64,000 nucleotides of DNA, taken from positions 3,844,001 to 3,908,000 of the forward strand of contig NZ_CP029480.1 in assembly GCF_003258705.1 (NCBI RefSeq). The letters run 5' to 3'. The DNA is from Arcticibacterium luteifluviistationis (GTDB lineage: Bacteria; Bacteroidota; Bacteroidia; Cytophagales; Spirosomataceae). The translations under genes and the position numbers were made by a program. The notes under the pieces are model-generated. The model saw only the letters and a list, made by a program, of their open reading frames with translations, ran no database searches and was not told where the DNA came from. This document shows positions 17,417-25,513 of this stretch, piece by piece (the stretch's first letter is position 1; every line of letters begins with the position of its first letter).

Positions 17417-18607
17417 ATGAGTTCTAAAGAAAAGCTACTACTCATAGTTTTAGCCTGTGTCAACTTTACCCACATCATGGATTTCATGATTCTGATGCCT
17501 CTTGGGCCGCAGCTAATTGACATATTCGATATAAATACACAACAGTTTGGTTTCCTGGTTGCTACTTATGGAGTCGCAGCAGCTATTTCGGGTTTCACTT
17601 TAGCATTTTTTGCAGACCGTTTTGACCGTAAAAAGGTACTCCTTTTCGCATATATTGGCTTTGTGGTCGGAACATTTGCTTGTGCTATTTCTCCTACTTT
17701 TACTATTCTAATTTCTGCCAGAACCATCACTGGATTATTTGGTGGCATGATTGGCTCTCAGGTTTTATCCATAGTCGCCGACGCTTTTCCCTACGAAAGA
17801 AGAGCTTCTGCCATGGGAATTATCATGATGGCTTTCTCTTTGGCATCTGTAATCGGCGTACCTGGCGGTCTTTATCTAGCCACTAAATTTAGCTGGCATG
17901 CACCTTTTTTCACCGTTGGCGGACTTGGCATCATAGTCATGATTTTGATTTGGGCTTTTGTACCGAACGTCACTGCTCATTTAGAACAAGAAAGTGCTAA
18001 ACAAAAGAAGTTAGAGGTTTTGACCAATATCCTAAAAACTCCAAATCAACTTTGGGCTTTAGCTCTTTCCGTAGTTATCATGCTAGGACATTTTAGTATC
18101 ATTCCTTACATCGCCCCTTCTTTGGTTTCAAATATTGGTTATAAAGAAGACCAGATATTCTTGATTTATTTGGTAGGTGGTTTGTTGACTATTTTCTCTG
18201 CTCCGTTGGTAGGAAAGCTAGCCGATAAAAGAGGGAAGTTTCCAATTTTTGTAACCTTCGCCATACTGTCTTGTATCCCGATATTCTTAATCACCAACTT
18301 AATTCCCACTCCTATTTATGTTGTACTAACTATTTCTGGATTGTTCTTTATCTTTTCAAACGGACGACTGATACCAACACAAGCAATGGTTTCGGGCGTG
18401 GTTACACCCAAACAGCGAGGTGGTTTTATGGCTATAAACTCGAGTGTACAGCTAATGGCTCAGGCAATAGCGAGTAGTATTGGAGGTTTGATAATTATCC
18501 AAAGGGAAGATGGCTACCTAGACCATTACGACTGGGTAGGTTATTACGCTATTAGCATGATTCTTTTGAGCATTTTTATTGCTAGAAAAATCAAAAATAT
18601 TAACTAA
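17417..18607 (+). CDS. MFS transporter, DHA-type efflux family
   Basis: 396 residues, about 12 membrane helices. Visible motifs: DFMILMPLGPQL in helix 1, the loop 2-3 signature FADRFDRKKVL, and GGMIGSQVLSIVADAFP with RRASAMGIIMMAFS in the following helices. It is close to the sugar-efflux/drug-H+ antiporter group (AraJ-like). It lies tail to tail with araD, the stop codons overlapping at 18604-18607, but on the other strand. An arabinose link is possible but not shown. Confidence 0.9.
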   Translation: MSSKEKLLLIVLACVNFTHIMDFMILMPLGPQLIDIFDINTQQFGFLVATYGVAAAISGFTLAFFADRFDRKKVLLFAYIGFVVGTFACAISPTFTILISARTITGLFGGMIGSQVLSIVADAFPYERRASAMGIIMMAFSLASVIGVPGGLYLATKFSWHAPFFTVGGLGIIVMILIWAFVPNVTAHLEQESAKQKKLEVLTNILKTPNQLWALALSVVIMLGHFSIIPYIAPSLVSNIGYKEDQIFLIYLVGGLLTIFSAPLVGKLADKRGKFPIFVTFAILSCIPIFLITNLIPTPIYVVLTISGLFFIFSNGRLIPTQAMVSGVVTPKQRGGFMAINSSVQLMAQAIASSIGGLIIIQREDGYLDHYDWVGYYAISMILLSIFIARKIKNIN

Positions 18608-19341
18608 CAACCTTGCCCGTAATAAGCATCTTTTCCGTGTTTACGCTGAAAGTGTTTGTTTTTAAGGGTTTCTTTTAGCCTTGGTGTTTCAGGGTTTATT
18701 GCCAACGTTAGCTGTGCCATTTTTGCTACTTCTTCTAAGACTGCGGCATTATAAACCGACTTAGCGGCATCTTTCCCCCAGGTGAAAGGACCATGATTTT
18801 GAAGCAAAACCATTTCCATTTCGAGGTGTGATAAACCTCGCTCTTTGAAAACATTTATAATCTGATTCCCTGTCTCAAATTCATAATCACCCTGAATCAT
18901 CTCATCAGAAAGAACTGGTGCACATGGAATGTCTTGATGGGTGTGGTCTGCATGTGTGGTTCCAAAAATAGGGATGTTTTTTCCTGCCTGAGCCCAAGCC
19001 ACCGCATAGGTGCTATGTGTATGAGTTATTCCTCCTATATCATCCCAAGTTTTGTACAATAAAGCATGTGTTTTAGTGTCTGACGACGGTCGCATGTTAC
19101 CCTCAACCACCTTTGCGTCATAGTCCATTATGACAATGTCCTCTACCTTCAATTTCTCATAAGGTACACCACTAGGTTTTATGGCGAAGACGCCCTCCTT
19201 TCGATCTACCGCACTCACATTACCAAAGGTAAATAACACTAAACCTAGTTTAGGAAGCTCAAGATTAGCTTCATAACATTCTTCTTTTAAGTTTTTATAC
19301 TTTTTCAAATTCTTGGTCTTAATGTACTGTAGCGTCTTCAT
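18604..19341 (-). CDS. araD: L-ribulose-5-phosphate 4-epimerase
   Basis: 245 residues. Class II aldolase/adducin fold with GNVSAVDR near the N-terminus, KPSGVPYEKL, SSDTKTHALLYK, the zinc-binding His residues in THTHSTYAVAWAQ, GTTHADH and LQNHGPFTWG. It converts L-ribulose-5-phosphate to D-xylulose-5-phosphate. It follows araA after 122 bp on the same strand. The ribulokinase (araB) between them in the pathway is not in the window. Confidence 0.94.
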   Translation of the reverse strand: MKTLQYIKTKNLKKYKNLKEECYEANLELPKLGLVLFTFGNVSAVDRKEGVFAIKPSGVPYEKLKVEDIVIMDYDAKVVEGNMRPSSDTKTHALLYKTWDDIGGITHTHSTYAVAWAQAGKNIPIFGTTHADHTHQDIPCAPVLSDEMIQGDYEFETGNQIINVFKERGLSHLEMEMVLLQNHGPFTWGKDAAKSVYNAAVLEEVAKMAQLTLAINPETPRLKETLKNKHFQRKHGKDAYYGQGC

Positions 19342-19463
19342 CGTCGTGTATTTTTTTGGGTATTAATAAAAGTCAGTAAACAACAATCTATATTGACATT
19401 ATTAATTCGAAACACCAAAGACACTCGACTAAGCAGGCTACTTCATAGAAACAAACTCCAAAA

Positions 19464-20894
19464 TTAACTAATCACAACTAGCTCTAAATCAAACATTCTT
19501 GCGAAATCTTCCATGTACTCCAGCGATAGATTTTGGCTATAAACAGTATGGTGAGCACCACCCGCTTCTAACCATTGTTTTAAACCTTCTTTCATGCTTG
19601 GTTCTGGTCGCCACATTACTCTGGCTGTAGGTAATTTCGGAAACTCCTCCGTTACTTCTAAACCCTGTACCAAATTAACAATCAAGCGAAAACGGTCTCC
19701 CATGTCCACCAAAGAAACATTCATAGCTCGGCCTGCATCTCCATTAAAAACCAATCTTACTGGGTCTTCTTTTCCTCCAATTCCTAGTGGGTGAACTTCG
19801 CAAGCCACCTCGCTAGAGCTAATACTTGGGCAAATTTCTAACATGTGCGAACCTAAAACCATCGGATTTTCAGGATTGAAATGGTAGGTATAATCTTCCA
19901 TAAAAGAGTTTCCACCCTTCATGCCTGTGGCCATCGTTTTTAAAATTCTTACCATGGCTGAGGTTTTCCAATCACCCTCTCCACCATAACCATAACCTGC
20001 CGCCATCATTCTTTGCGAGCCTATTCCTGGTAGCTGACGCATACCATGTAAGTCTTCAAAAGTATTAGTATATGCTCCAAAATCACCTTCTTCTAAAAAG
20101 GCTTTCATTCCTAATTCTATTCTGGCTGCTTCTACCAAAGATTCATATTTCTCTGCTCCTTCTTCCAAAGAAGGCATCATTTTATAAACAGACTTATATT
20201 CTTCTATGAGCGTCTTGATTTCGGTATTTGTAACCTTATTGATATACGCCACCAAATCTCCAACTGGATGGGTATTGACAGAAAAACCAAACTTCATTTG
20301 AGCGGCTACCTTGTCACCATCTGTCACAGCCACTTCTCGCATATTATCTCCAAACCTGGCCACCTTTAAGGTTTTCATTTCATTGGCGGCTACGGCTACT
20401 CTTGACCACACATTTATGCTTTCTAAAACCTCAGGGTCTTGCCAGTGACCTACTACGGTTTTTCTTTTGATATTCATTTTGGTCAAAATATGACCAAATT
20501 CCCTGTCGCCATGAGCCGACTGATTTAGATTCATAAAGTCCATATCAATATCAGCAAAAGGAATATCTCTATTAAACTGTGTATGAAGATGAAGCAATGG
20601 CTTTTGAAGGGCATTTAAACCATTAATCCACATTTTGGCTGGCGAAAATGTATGCATCCACGTGATAATACCAACGCAGTTTTCTTGAGCGTTAGCAGCA
20701 TTCAACATACCTGAAATCTCCTCAGGAGTTTTCACTACAGGTTTGAAAATTACATTAACTGCTATGTTTTCAGAAGCCTGAAAAAATCTAACAATCTCTT
20801 CAGAGTGTTCATCTACCTGACGTAGCGTTTCTTCTCCGTATAAGTGCTGGCTTCCAGTGATAAACCAAACCTCAAAATCTGCTAATTTAATCAT
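19464..20894 (-). CDS. araA: L-arabinose isomerase
   Basis: 476 residues if started at the ATG 20892-20894 (MIKLADFEVWFITGSQHLYGEETL), which matches the family start; an upstream ATG at 20918 would overlap moaA. Conserved ITWMHTFSPAKMWI, THFNRDIPF-like (HTQFNRDIPF) and LEGAEKYESLVEAAR-type regions are present, as is GMRQLPGIGSQRMMAAGYGYGGEGDWKT. The Mn-dependent enzyme isomerises L-arabinose to L-ribulose in the cytosol. It starts 16 bp after the moaA stop, so the tail of the nitrate/moaA unit may read into it. Confidence 0.95.
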   Translation of the reverse strand: MIKLADFEVWFITGSQHLYGEETLRQVDEHSEEIVRFFQASENIAVNVIFKPVVKTPEEISGMLNAANAQENCVGIITWMHTFSPAKMWINGLNALQKPLLHLHTQFNRDIPFADIDMDFMNLNQSAHGDREFGHILTKMNIKRKTVVGHWQDPEVLESINVWSRVAVAANEMKTLKVARFGDNMREVAVTDGDKVAAQMKFGFSVNTHPVGDLVAYINKVTNTEIKTLIEEYKSVYKMMPSLEEGAEKYESLVEAARIELGMKAFLEEGDFGAYTNTFEDLHGMRQLPGIGSQRMMAAGYGYGGEGDWKTSAMVRILKTMATGMKGGNSFMEDYTYHFNPENPMVLGSHMLEICPSISSSEVACEVHPLGIGGKEDPVRLVFNGDAGRAMNVSLVDMGDRFRLIVNLVQGLEVTEEFPKLPTARVMWRPEPSMKEGLKQWLEAGGAHHTVYSQNLSLEYMEDFARMFDLELVVIS

Positions 20895-20910
20895 GATTGA
20901 ATGTTTATTC

Positions 20911-21891
20911 TCAGCCACCTATGGTGGTCATACTTTCCGTTACTTCCGATTTCCTGTTGGCTTCCGCTTCAAATCCATCTTTATGTCTGTTAGTAAATAC
21001 CTTTGTGAGTATTTCTTTTATTTCCACATCGTCGGTATTACTCCTCAATAAATCTCTGATATTCAAAACGCCATCATCATAAAGACAGGTTTTTAGCGTA
21101 CCCGTTGGCGTTACTCTAATTCTATTGCAGGTTCCGCAAAATGTTCTGCTATAAGCGGCGATTACGCCCACATTTCCAAGATGATTTGCGATACTATAAT
21201 TATATGAAGTAGAACTAGCTTCATCTTTCAATTTGGCTAATGAAGGATGTGCCTCTTTTATGATGTCAAGGATTTTATGGTAGCTCATAAAGGCGGCTTC
21301 GTTTAGTCCACTGCCATTGAATGGCATTTCTTCTATAAACCTTACAGAAACCGGCATTTTTTCACTCAAACCAACCAATGGCAAAATGTCTTGGTCGTTT
21401 TTACCAGCCATAACCACCGCATTAATTTTAGTGTCGATTTCATGCTCGAGCAAAGCATCCAAGGTTCTTAAAACATTTGGCAGTTCGTCTCTGCGAGTCA
21501 TCTCTTTGAACCGTTCTCTATCAAGGGTATCTAAACTCAGATTGATAGAACTTATTCCTAAAGCTTTTAACTCCGGAACTAGGTGTTCCGTCAAAACGCC
21601 GTTGGTGGTAATATTCACTTTCTCAATGCCCGGAATGGCTACCAAAGCTCTCAAAAAACTCATCAACTCTTTTCTGACAAAGGGCTCTCCACCTGTTATC
21701 CTCACCTTTTTAATACCTAGCTCGGCCATCATTCTGACCATTCTCAGCATTTCCTCAAAAGTGAGTAAATGTGGTTTTGGTAAAAAGGTAATCCCCTCCT
21801 CTGGCATACAATAGAAACACCGAAGATTGCAACGGTCCGTAACCGCCAATCTTAAATATGTGATGGGTCTTCCGTGATTATCTATTAGCAT
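20911..21891 (-). CDS. moaA: GTP 3',8-cyclase (molybdenum cofactor biosynthesis protein A)
   Basis: 326 residues. Radical-SAM CxxxCxxC in TDRCNLRCFYCMPEEG, the GGEP motif, and the C-terminal second cluster CGTCNRIRVTPTGTLKTCLYDDG. It ends with the conserved Gly-Gly. It turns GTP into the first intermediate of molybdopterin. Its start overlaps the cysteine desulfurase stop by 14 bp, placing it in the nitrate operon, where the reductase at 29050 needs molybdenum cofactor. Other moa/moe genes are not in the window. Confidence 0.95.
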   Translation of the reverse strand: MLIDNHGRPITYLRLAVTDRCNLRCFYCMPEEGITFLPKPHLLTFEEMLRMVRMMAELGIKKVRITGGEPFVRKELMSFLRALVAIPGIEKVNITTNGVLTEHLVPELKALGISSINLSLDTLDRERFKEMTRRDELPNVLRTLDALLEHEIDTKINAVVMAGKNDQDILPLVGLSEKMPVSVRFIEEMPFNGSGLNEAAFMSYHKILDIIKEAHPSLAKLKDEASSTSYNYSIANHLGNVGVIAAYSRTFCGTCNRIRVTPTGTLKTCLYDDGVLNIRDLLRSNTDDVEIKEILTKVFTNRHKDGFEAEANRKSEVTESMTTIGG

Positions 21892-22993
21892 AATTTTTAA
21901 CTATTTCTATCACATGGTTCGTAGCGTTCTCCATGTCTTCTTTTGTGGTGAATCTACCTAAACTAAAACGAATAGAACTAAAAGCATCTTGCTCTGAGAG
22001 TCCCATGGCTTTTAAAACATAAGACGGCTCCGTGGATGCCGAATTACATGCAGAGCCATTTGAAACTGCTATTTTGCTTAGTTTGATGAGTAAATCTTCA
22101 CCATCCAAACCTTGAAAACAAAGACTGCTAATTGCCCCTACTCGAGGTGCCGAACTGGCATTTACTTTGACAAAAGGCAGCTCTTTTATTATCCTTTCTT
22201 CAAACGCACTTTTCAAAATCCCTAACCGTCCATTCTCTTCGATTTTGCACTTTGTTACGGCCTCTCCTATTCCAACAATCCCTGGAATGTTTAACGTTCC
22301 GCTTCTGCGATTTCTTTGATGGCGACCGCCATGAATTTGAGCTGAAAGCTTTACTTCTTTCTTTGCCAAAAGAACACCGACACCCTTTGGCCCATATATT
22401 TTATGAGCTGAAAAACTTATCAAATCAGCTTCCTTTGGAATATCCAATTTTCCTAAAGATTGCGAAGCATCAATATGCACTAAAACGCTTTTTTTATGAG
22501 CTAAAGCTATCACCTTCGAAACTGGCATGATAACACCTGTTTCATTGTTAACGTGCATGATGGAGATAAGTTTGGTATCTGGTTGAATAGCTTTTTCTAA
22601 TTCGTTTAAATCTATTTCACCATTCTCTGCTACCCCAATTTTAGAAACCTTAACTCCTCTACTTTCTAAATACTCCGCAGTATCTAAGGTAGCTTTATGT
22701 TCAGTCTCAAACGTTATCAAATGCCCCTTAAAATTCTCAAAAACTCCTTTTAAAGCTAAGTTTATTGACTCCGTGGCTCCACTGGTGAAAACTATTTCAT
22801 CAGAACGCCAATTAAGCTTCTTTGCTATTTTTGCTTTAGCTAAATCAACAGCCTCCTCCGCCTCCCAACCATAGGCATGAAACCTACTGGCGGCATTGCC
22901 AAAATGCTCGGTAAAATAAGGCAGCATAGCTTCTAAAACCTTTTTATCTACCGGAGTGGTGGCAGCGTAATCTAGGTAAATGGGATAATTCAT
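21878..22993 (-). CDS. Cysteine desulfurase (NifS/IscS family)
   Basis: 371 residues. PLP-dependent fold with YLDYAATTPVDKKVLEAM at the start, the PLP Lys in SFSAHKIYGPKGVG, and the active-site Cys in SNGSACNSASTEPSYVL. It releases sulfur from L-cysteine as a protein persulfide. Lying directly between the NarL-like regulator (9 bp) and moaA (14-bp overlap), it probably supplies sulfur for Fe-S clusters and molybdenum cofactor of the nitrate enzymes; a general iron-sulfur role cannot be excluded. Confidence 0.92.
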   Translation of the reverse strand: MNYPIYLDYAATTPVDKKVLEAMLPYFTEHFGNAASRFHAYGWEAEEAVDLAKAKIAKKLNWRSDEIVFTSGATESINLALKGVFENFKGHLITFETEHKATLDTAEYLESRGVKVSKIGVAENGEIDLNELEKAIQPDTKLISIMHVNNETGVIMPVSKVIALAHKKSVLVHIDASQSLGKLDIPKEADLISFSAHKIYGPKGVGVLLAKKEVKLSAQIHGGRHQRNRRSGTLNIPGIVGIGEAVTKCKIEENGRLGILKSAFEERIIKELPFVKVNASSAPRVGAISSLCFQGLDGEDLLIKLSKIAVSNGSACNSASTEPSYVLKAMGLSEQDAFSSIRFSLGRFTTKEDMENATNHVIEIVKNYANR

Positions 22994-23002
22994 AAGCCCA
23001 AA

Positions 23003-23656
23003 TTAAAGTCCTTCTGTACTAGCTATTCTTACCAACTCTGCCGTATTATTCAGGTTGGTTTTCTTTAGCATGTTAGCCCTGTGATTACTCACAGTTCTGA
23101 TGCTAAGTCCAAGTTTTTCAGCAATGTCTTTACTGCTTTTTCCGTCAGCAATAAATTTCAAAACCTCCACTTCTTTTTTTGACAAAACACCTAAAACTTT
23201 CTGATTGGAATGCATTGGCTTTATTCCAGCATTGCTCTGCATAGCAGAAACCAAGATAGCAGAAACTTCTGGCGGAAAGTACTTCTCGCCATTATGAACC
23301 ACATGCATAGCTTTCACTATTTCCTCTTTGTCAGCATCTTTAAGAATGTAGCCATCCACCTTACTTTCAATGCTTTTCAGAATATAATCTGGGTCGTTAT
23401 GCATGGAAAATATCAAAACTTTGATTTTAGGAAACCTCTTAGAAATAATAGCGGCGGTTTCTATGCCATTCATTTCAGGCATATTGATATCCAACAAAAT
23501 TAGATTTGGCTTCAGTTCTGGAATTTTCTCTAAAGCCTCTTTGCCTCCACTGGCCTCTCCCACTATTTCCAAACTTGGTTCGTCTTCTAAAAGGAAGCTC
23601 ATCCCTTTGCGGACCACTTCGTGGTCGTCCACCAACAAAACTTTAATATCAGCCAT
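23003..23656 (-). CDS. NarL/FixJ-family response regulator
   Basis: 217 residues. An intact receiver: VDDHEVVRKG, phosphoacceptor Asp in LILLDINMPEMNG (about residue 55), and Lys in DGYILKDADKEE. LuxR-type helix-turn-helix at about 150-212: LSKKEVEVLKFIADGKSSKDIAEKLGLSIRTVSNHRANML. It lies 2 bp downstream of a nitrate-type sensor kinase, so the pair is a NarXL-like system inside the nirBD operon. It is the best candidate to bind the palindromes at 28263 and 34248 (inference). Confidence 0.93.
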   Translation of the reverse strand: MADIKVLLVDDHEVVRKGMSFLLEDEPSLEIVGEASGGKEALEKIPELKPNLILLDINMPEMNGIETAAIISKRFPKIKVLIFSMHNDPDYILKSIESKVDGYILKDADKEEIVKAMHVVHNGEKYFPPEVSAILVSAMQSNAGIKPMHSNQKVLGVLSKKEVEVLKFIADGKSSKDIAEKLGLSIRTVSNHRANMLKKTNLNNTAELVRIASTEGL

Positions 23657-23658
23657 TT

Positions 23659-25092
23659 TTATTCAATAGATTCAAATGGCAATTTAATGAAAATATCAGT
23701 GCCTTCTCCTTCTAATGTGGTTAGTCTAAAAGTACCATTTAGAAGCGTTACTCGCATTTTTATGTTTTCCAGCCCATTATGAATGAGCGACTGACGCTCT
23801 GCCTTTAGCTTTTCTGGGTCAAAGCCTTTGCCATTATCTGTAATACTCAGCTCTAACAGCCCATTATTTTCATGCATTTTTACCTTTGCGACAGTGGCAC
23901 TGGCATGTTTAATAATATTATTTATGGCTTCCTGAACAATCCTGTAAATATTGATTTCCATGTTTTGAGTGTATCGCTTTTCAGGACTAGACACTTCAAT
24001 GGAAAATTGCAAATCGGTTTCGTTTTGAGCTTGATGAACGAAAATCTTTAGAGCCGAGACTATTCCAAAGTCATTGAGAGCCGTTGGCATCAGATTAAAA
24101 GAAATGGCCCTGGTGGCTTCTATGGTTTCATTGGTAAGTTGCTTCATATGCTCATAAGCCCTTCTGAGTTTCGGGTCCATATCTGGAGAATTTAGCCTAC
24201 CAAGACTCAGTTTAATACCTGTAAGCATTTGCCCCAACCCATCATGTATTTCGCGAGACATACGCTTCCGCTCCTCTTCCTGGCCTTCTAGCAAATAAGC
24301 AGACCTTACTTGGTCTTGTTTTCGCTTATTTTCATATTTTTCTTGGGTTGCCTTATAGAGGTCTTCTTGCGTTTTTAAGAGCATTTTGTTTGACACCGAA
24401 AGCTGATTATTAGCCGCCAAAAGGTTTTGCTCTGAGCTAGTGAGCTCTCCAATAACTCCTTCTACATAGTTTGCAAGCGGATTAAATATGAAGATAAACT
24501 CTACAAACAGCGTTAGTAAAGTAAGAAACAGAATCAAGAACTCGAAAGCTCTTAAAATAGCAACCCTTTGTGTAGCTTCATGGTCGTATTGATATACTAT
24601 TTTATCCATGGTTTTCAGGAAATCTTTCTCATTCTGCAGCAACGCTAAAACCTCTGAATTCGGAAGAGACCTCCCATCCATGATACCACCGAAAAGACTC
24701 TCCATGTTCTTAAAGAAGGGGTCAATCTCCTTAAACATGGTATTTATTTTTTTTGAGTTATTTACCTCATACCTTTTCTCATCAGAAAGTTCGTTATCTC
24801 TAAGGCCAATATGCGTTTTCTTCCAATTGGAAAAGCTTTGCTCAAAAGACACCTGAGACTCTTCATCCCATGCTTCACTAGCATGCGTTTTAAGAAGATA
24901 TAATTTAGTGAGTCGCTGAGAAAGCATCCTTTGGCGTCCCGCCAAATTCACCACATGGCTATTATCAGAAACATCTAAAAGGGTAAATTGTATTAAAGTA
25001 TGCCCACAAATAGTCAATATGGCCACAATGGAAAGTGCCACAATGTATTGACCTGTTAACCTCTTCGCTACGGTTTTGTCTATTGGAATCAT
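23659..25092 (-). CDS. NarX-like sensor histidine kinase with PilJ-type nitrate-sensing domain
   Basis: 477 residues. Membrane helix at about 17-37, then a periplasmic four-helix region (about 38-170) opening with VVNLAGRQRMLSQRLTKLY, the conserved segment of NarX/PilJ sensing domains that contains the nitrate-binding Arg. Second membrane helix about 178-205, coiled coil, HisKA_3 with His in REIHDGLGQMLTGIKLSLG, and a HATPase domain ending TDNGKGFDP...EGTDIFIKLPF. It should sense nitrate or nitrite outside the inner membrane and phosphorylate the regulator at 23003. It lies 48 bp after nirD. Confidence 0.92.
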   Translation of the reverse strand: MIPIDKTVAKRLTGQYIVALSIVAILTICGHTLIQFTLLDVSDNSHVVNLAGRQRMLSQRLTKLYLLKTHASEAWDEESQVSFEQSFSNWKKTHIGLRDNELSDEKRYEVNNSKKINTMFKEIDPFFKNMESLFGGIMDGRSLPNSEVLALLQNEKDFLKTMDKIVYQYDHEATQRVAILRAFEFLILFLTLLTLFVEFIFIFNPLANYVEGVIGELTSSEQNLLAANNQLSVSNKMLLKTQEDLYKATQEKYENKRKQDQVRSAYLLEGQEEERKRMSREIHDGLGQMLTGIKLSLGRLNSPDMDPKLRRAYEHMKQLTNETIEATRAISFNLMPTALNDFGIVSALKIFVHQAQNETDLQFSIEVSSPEKRYTQNMEINIYRIVQEAINNIIKHASATVAKVKMHENNGLLELSITDNGKGFDPEKLKAERQSLIHNGLENIKMRVTLLNGTFRLTTLEGEGTDIFIKLPFESIE

Positions 25093-25140
25093 CTATAAAT
25101 CAGAGCTATTCTTCATAAGCAAAACTAAGAATATAAAGGT

Positions 25141-25485
25141 CTAAAGCCCTACAAAAACATCGCTACCCTCTACTTTAATCTCATAGGTCTTTAATTGATA
25201 ATCTTCTTCCCCCATACAGGCCCCTGTTTTTAAAGAGAAGTTCTTCTTATGAAAAGGACATGCCACTTTGGGTTCATCTTTTGTGGCACCTATCATCCCT
25301 CTTGAAAGTACCATTTGCTGCTTATGTGGACAAAGATTTTGCGTAGCATACCACTCACCTCTTCTTTCGAAATTAAAAATTGCGATTTGCTCGCCATCTA
25401 TCATCACACAAGCTCCGCCATTGGCAGGAATATCTTCTACTTTGCATGCTCTTACCCATGCTTTTGTTTCTAAAACTGTTTCCAT
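25141..25485 (-). CDS. nirD: Nitrite reductase (NAD(P)H) small subunit
   Basis: 114 residues. A Rieske-type domain with CPH (in NLCPHKQQM) and CPFH (in VACPFHKKNF), the C-x-H...C-x2-H set that binds a [2Fe-2S] cluster; many NirD proteins lack these, so this one is of the cluster-binding type. It partners NirB, whose stop is 28 bp upstream, in reducing nitrite to ammonium in the cytosol. Confidence 0.94.
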   Translation of the reverse strand: METVLETKAWVRACKVEDIPANGGACVMIDGEQIAIFNFERRGEWYATQNLCPHKQQMVLSRGMIGATKDEPKVACPFHKKNFSLKTGACMGEEDYQLKTYEIKVEGSDVFVGL

Positions 25486-25513
25486 TTTTTTAAAAATTTA
25501 TTCTGGGTAAATA

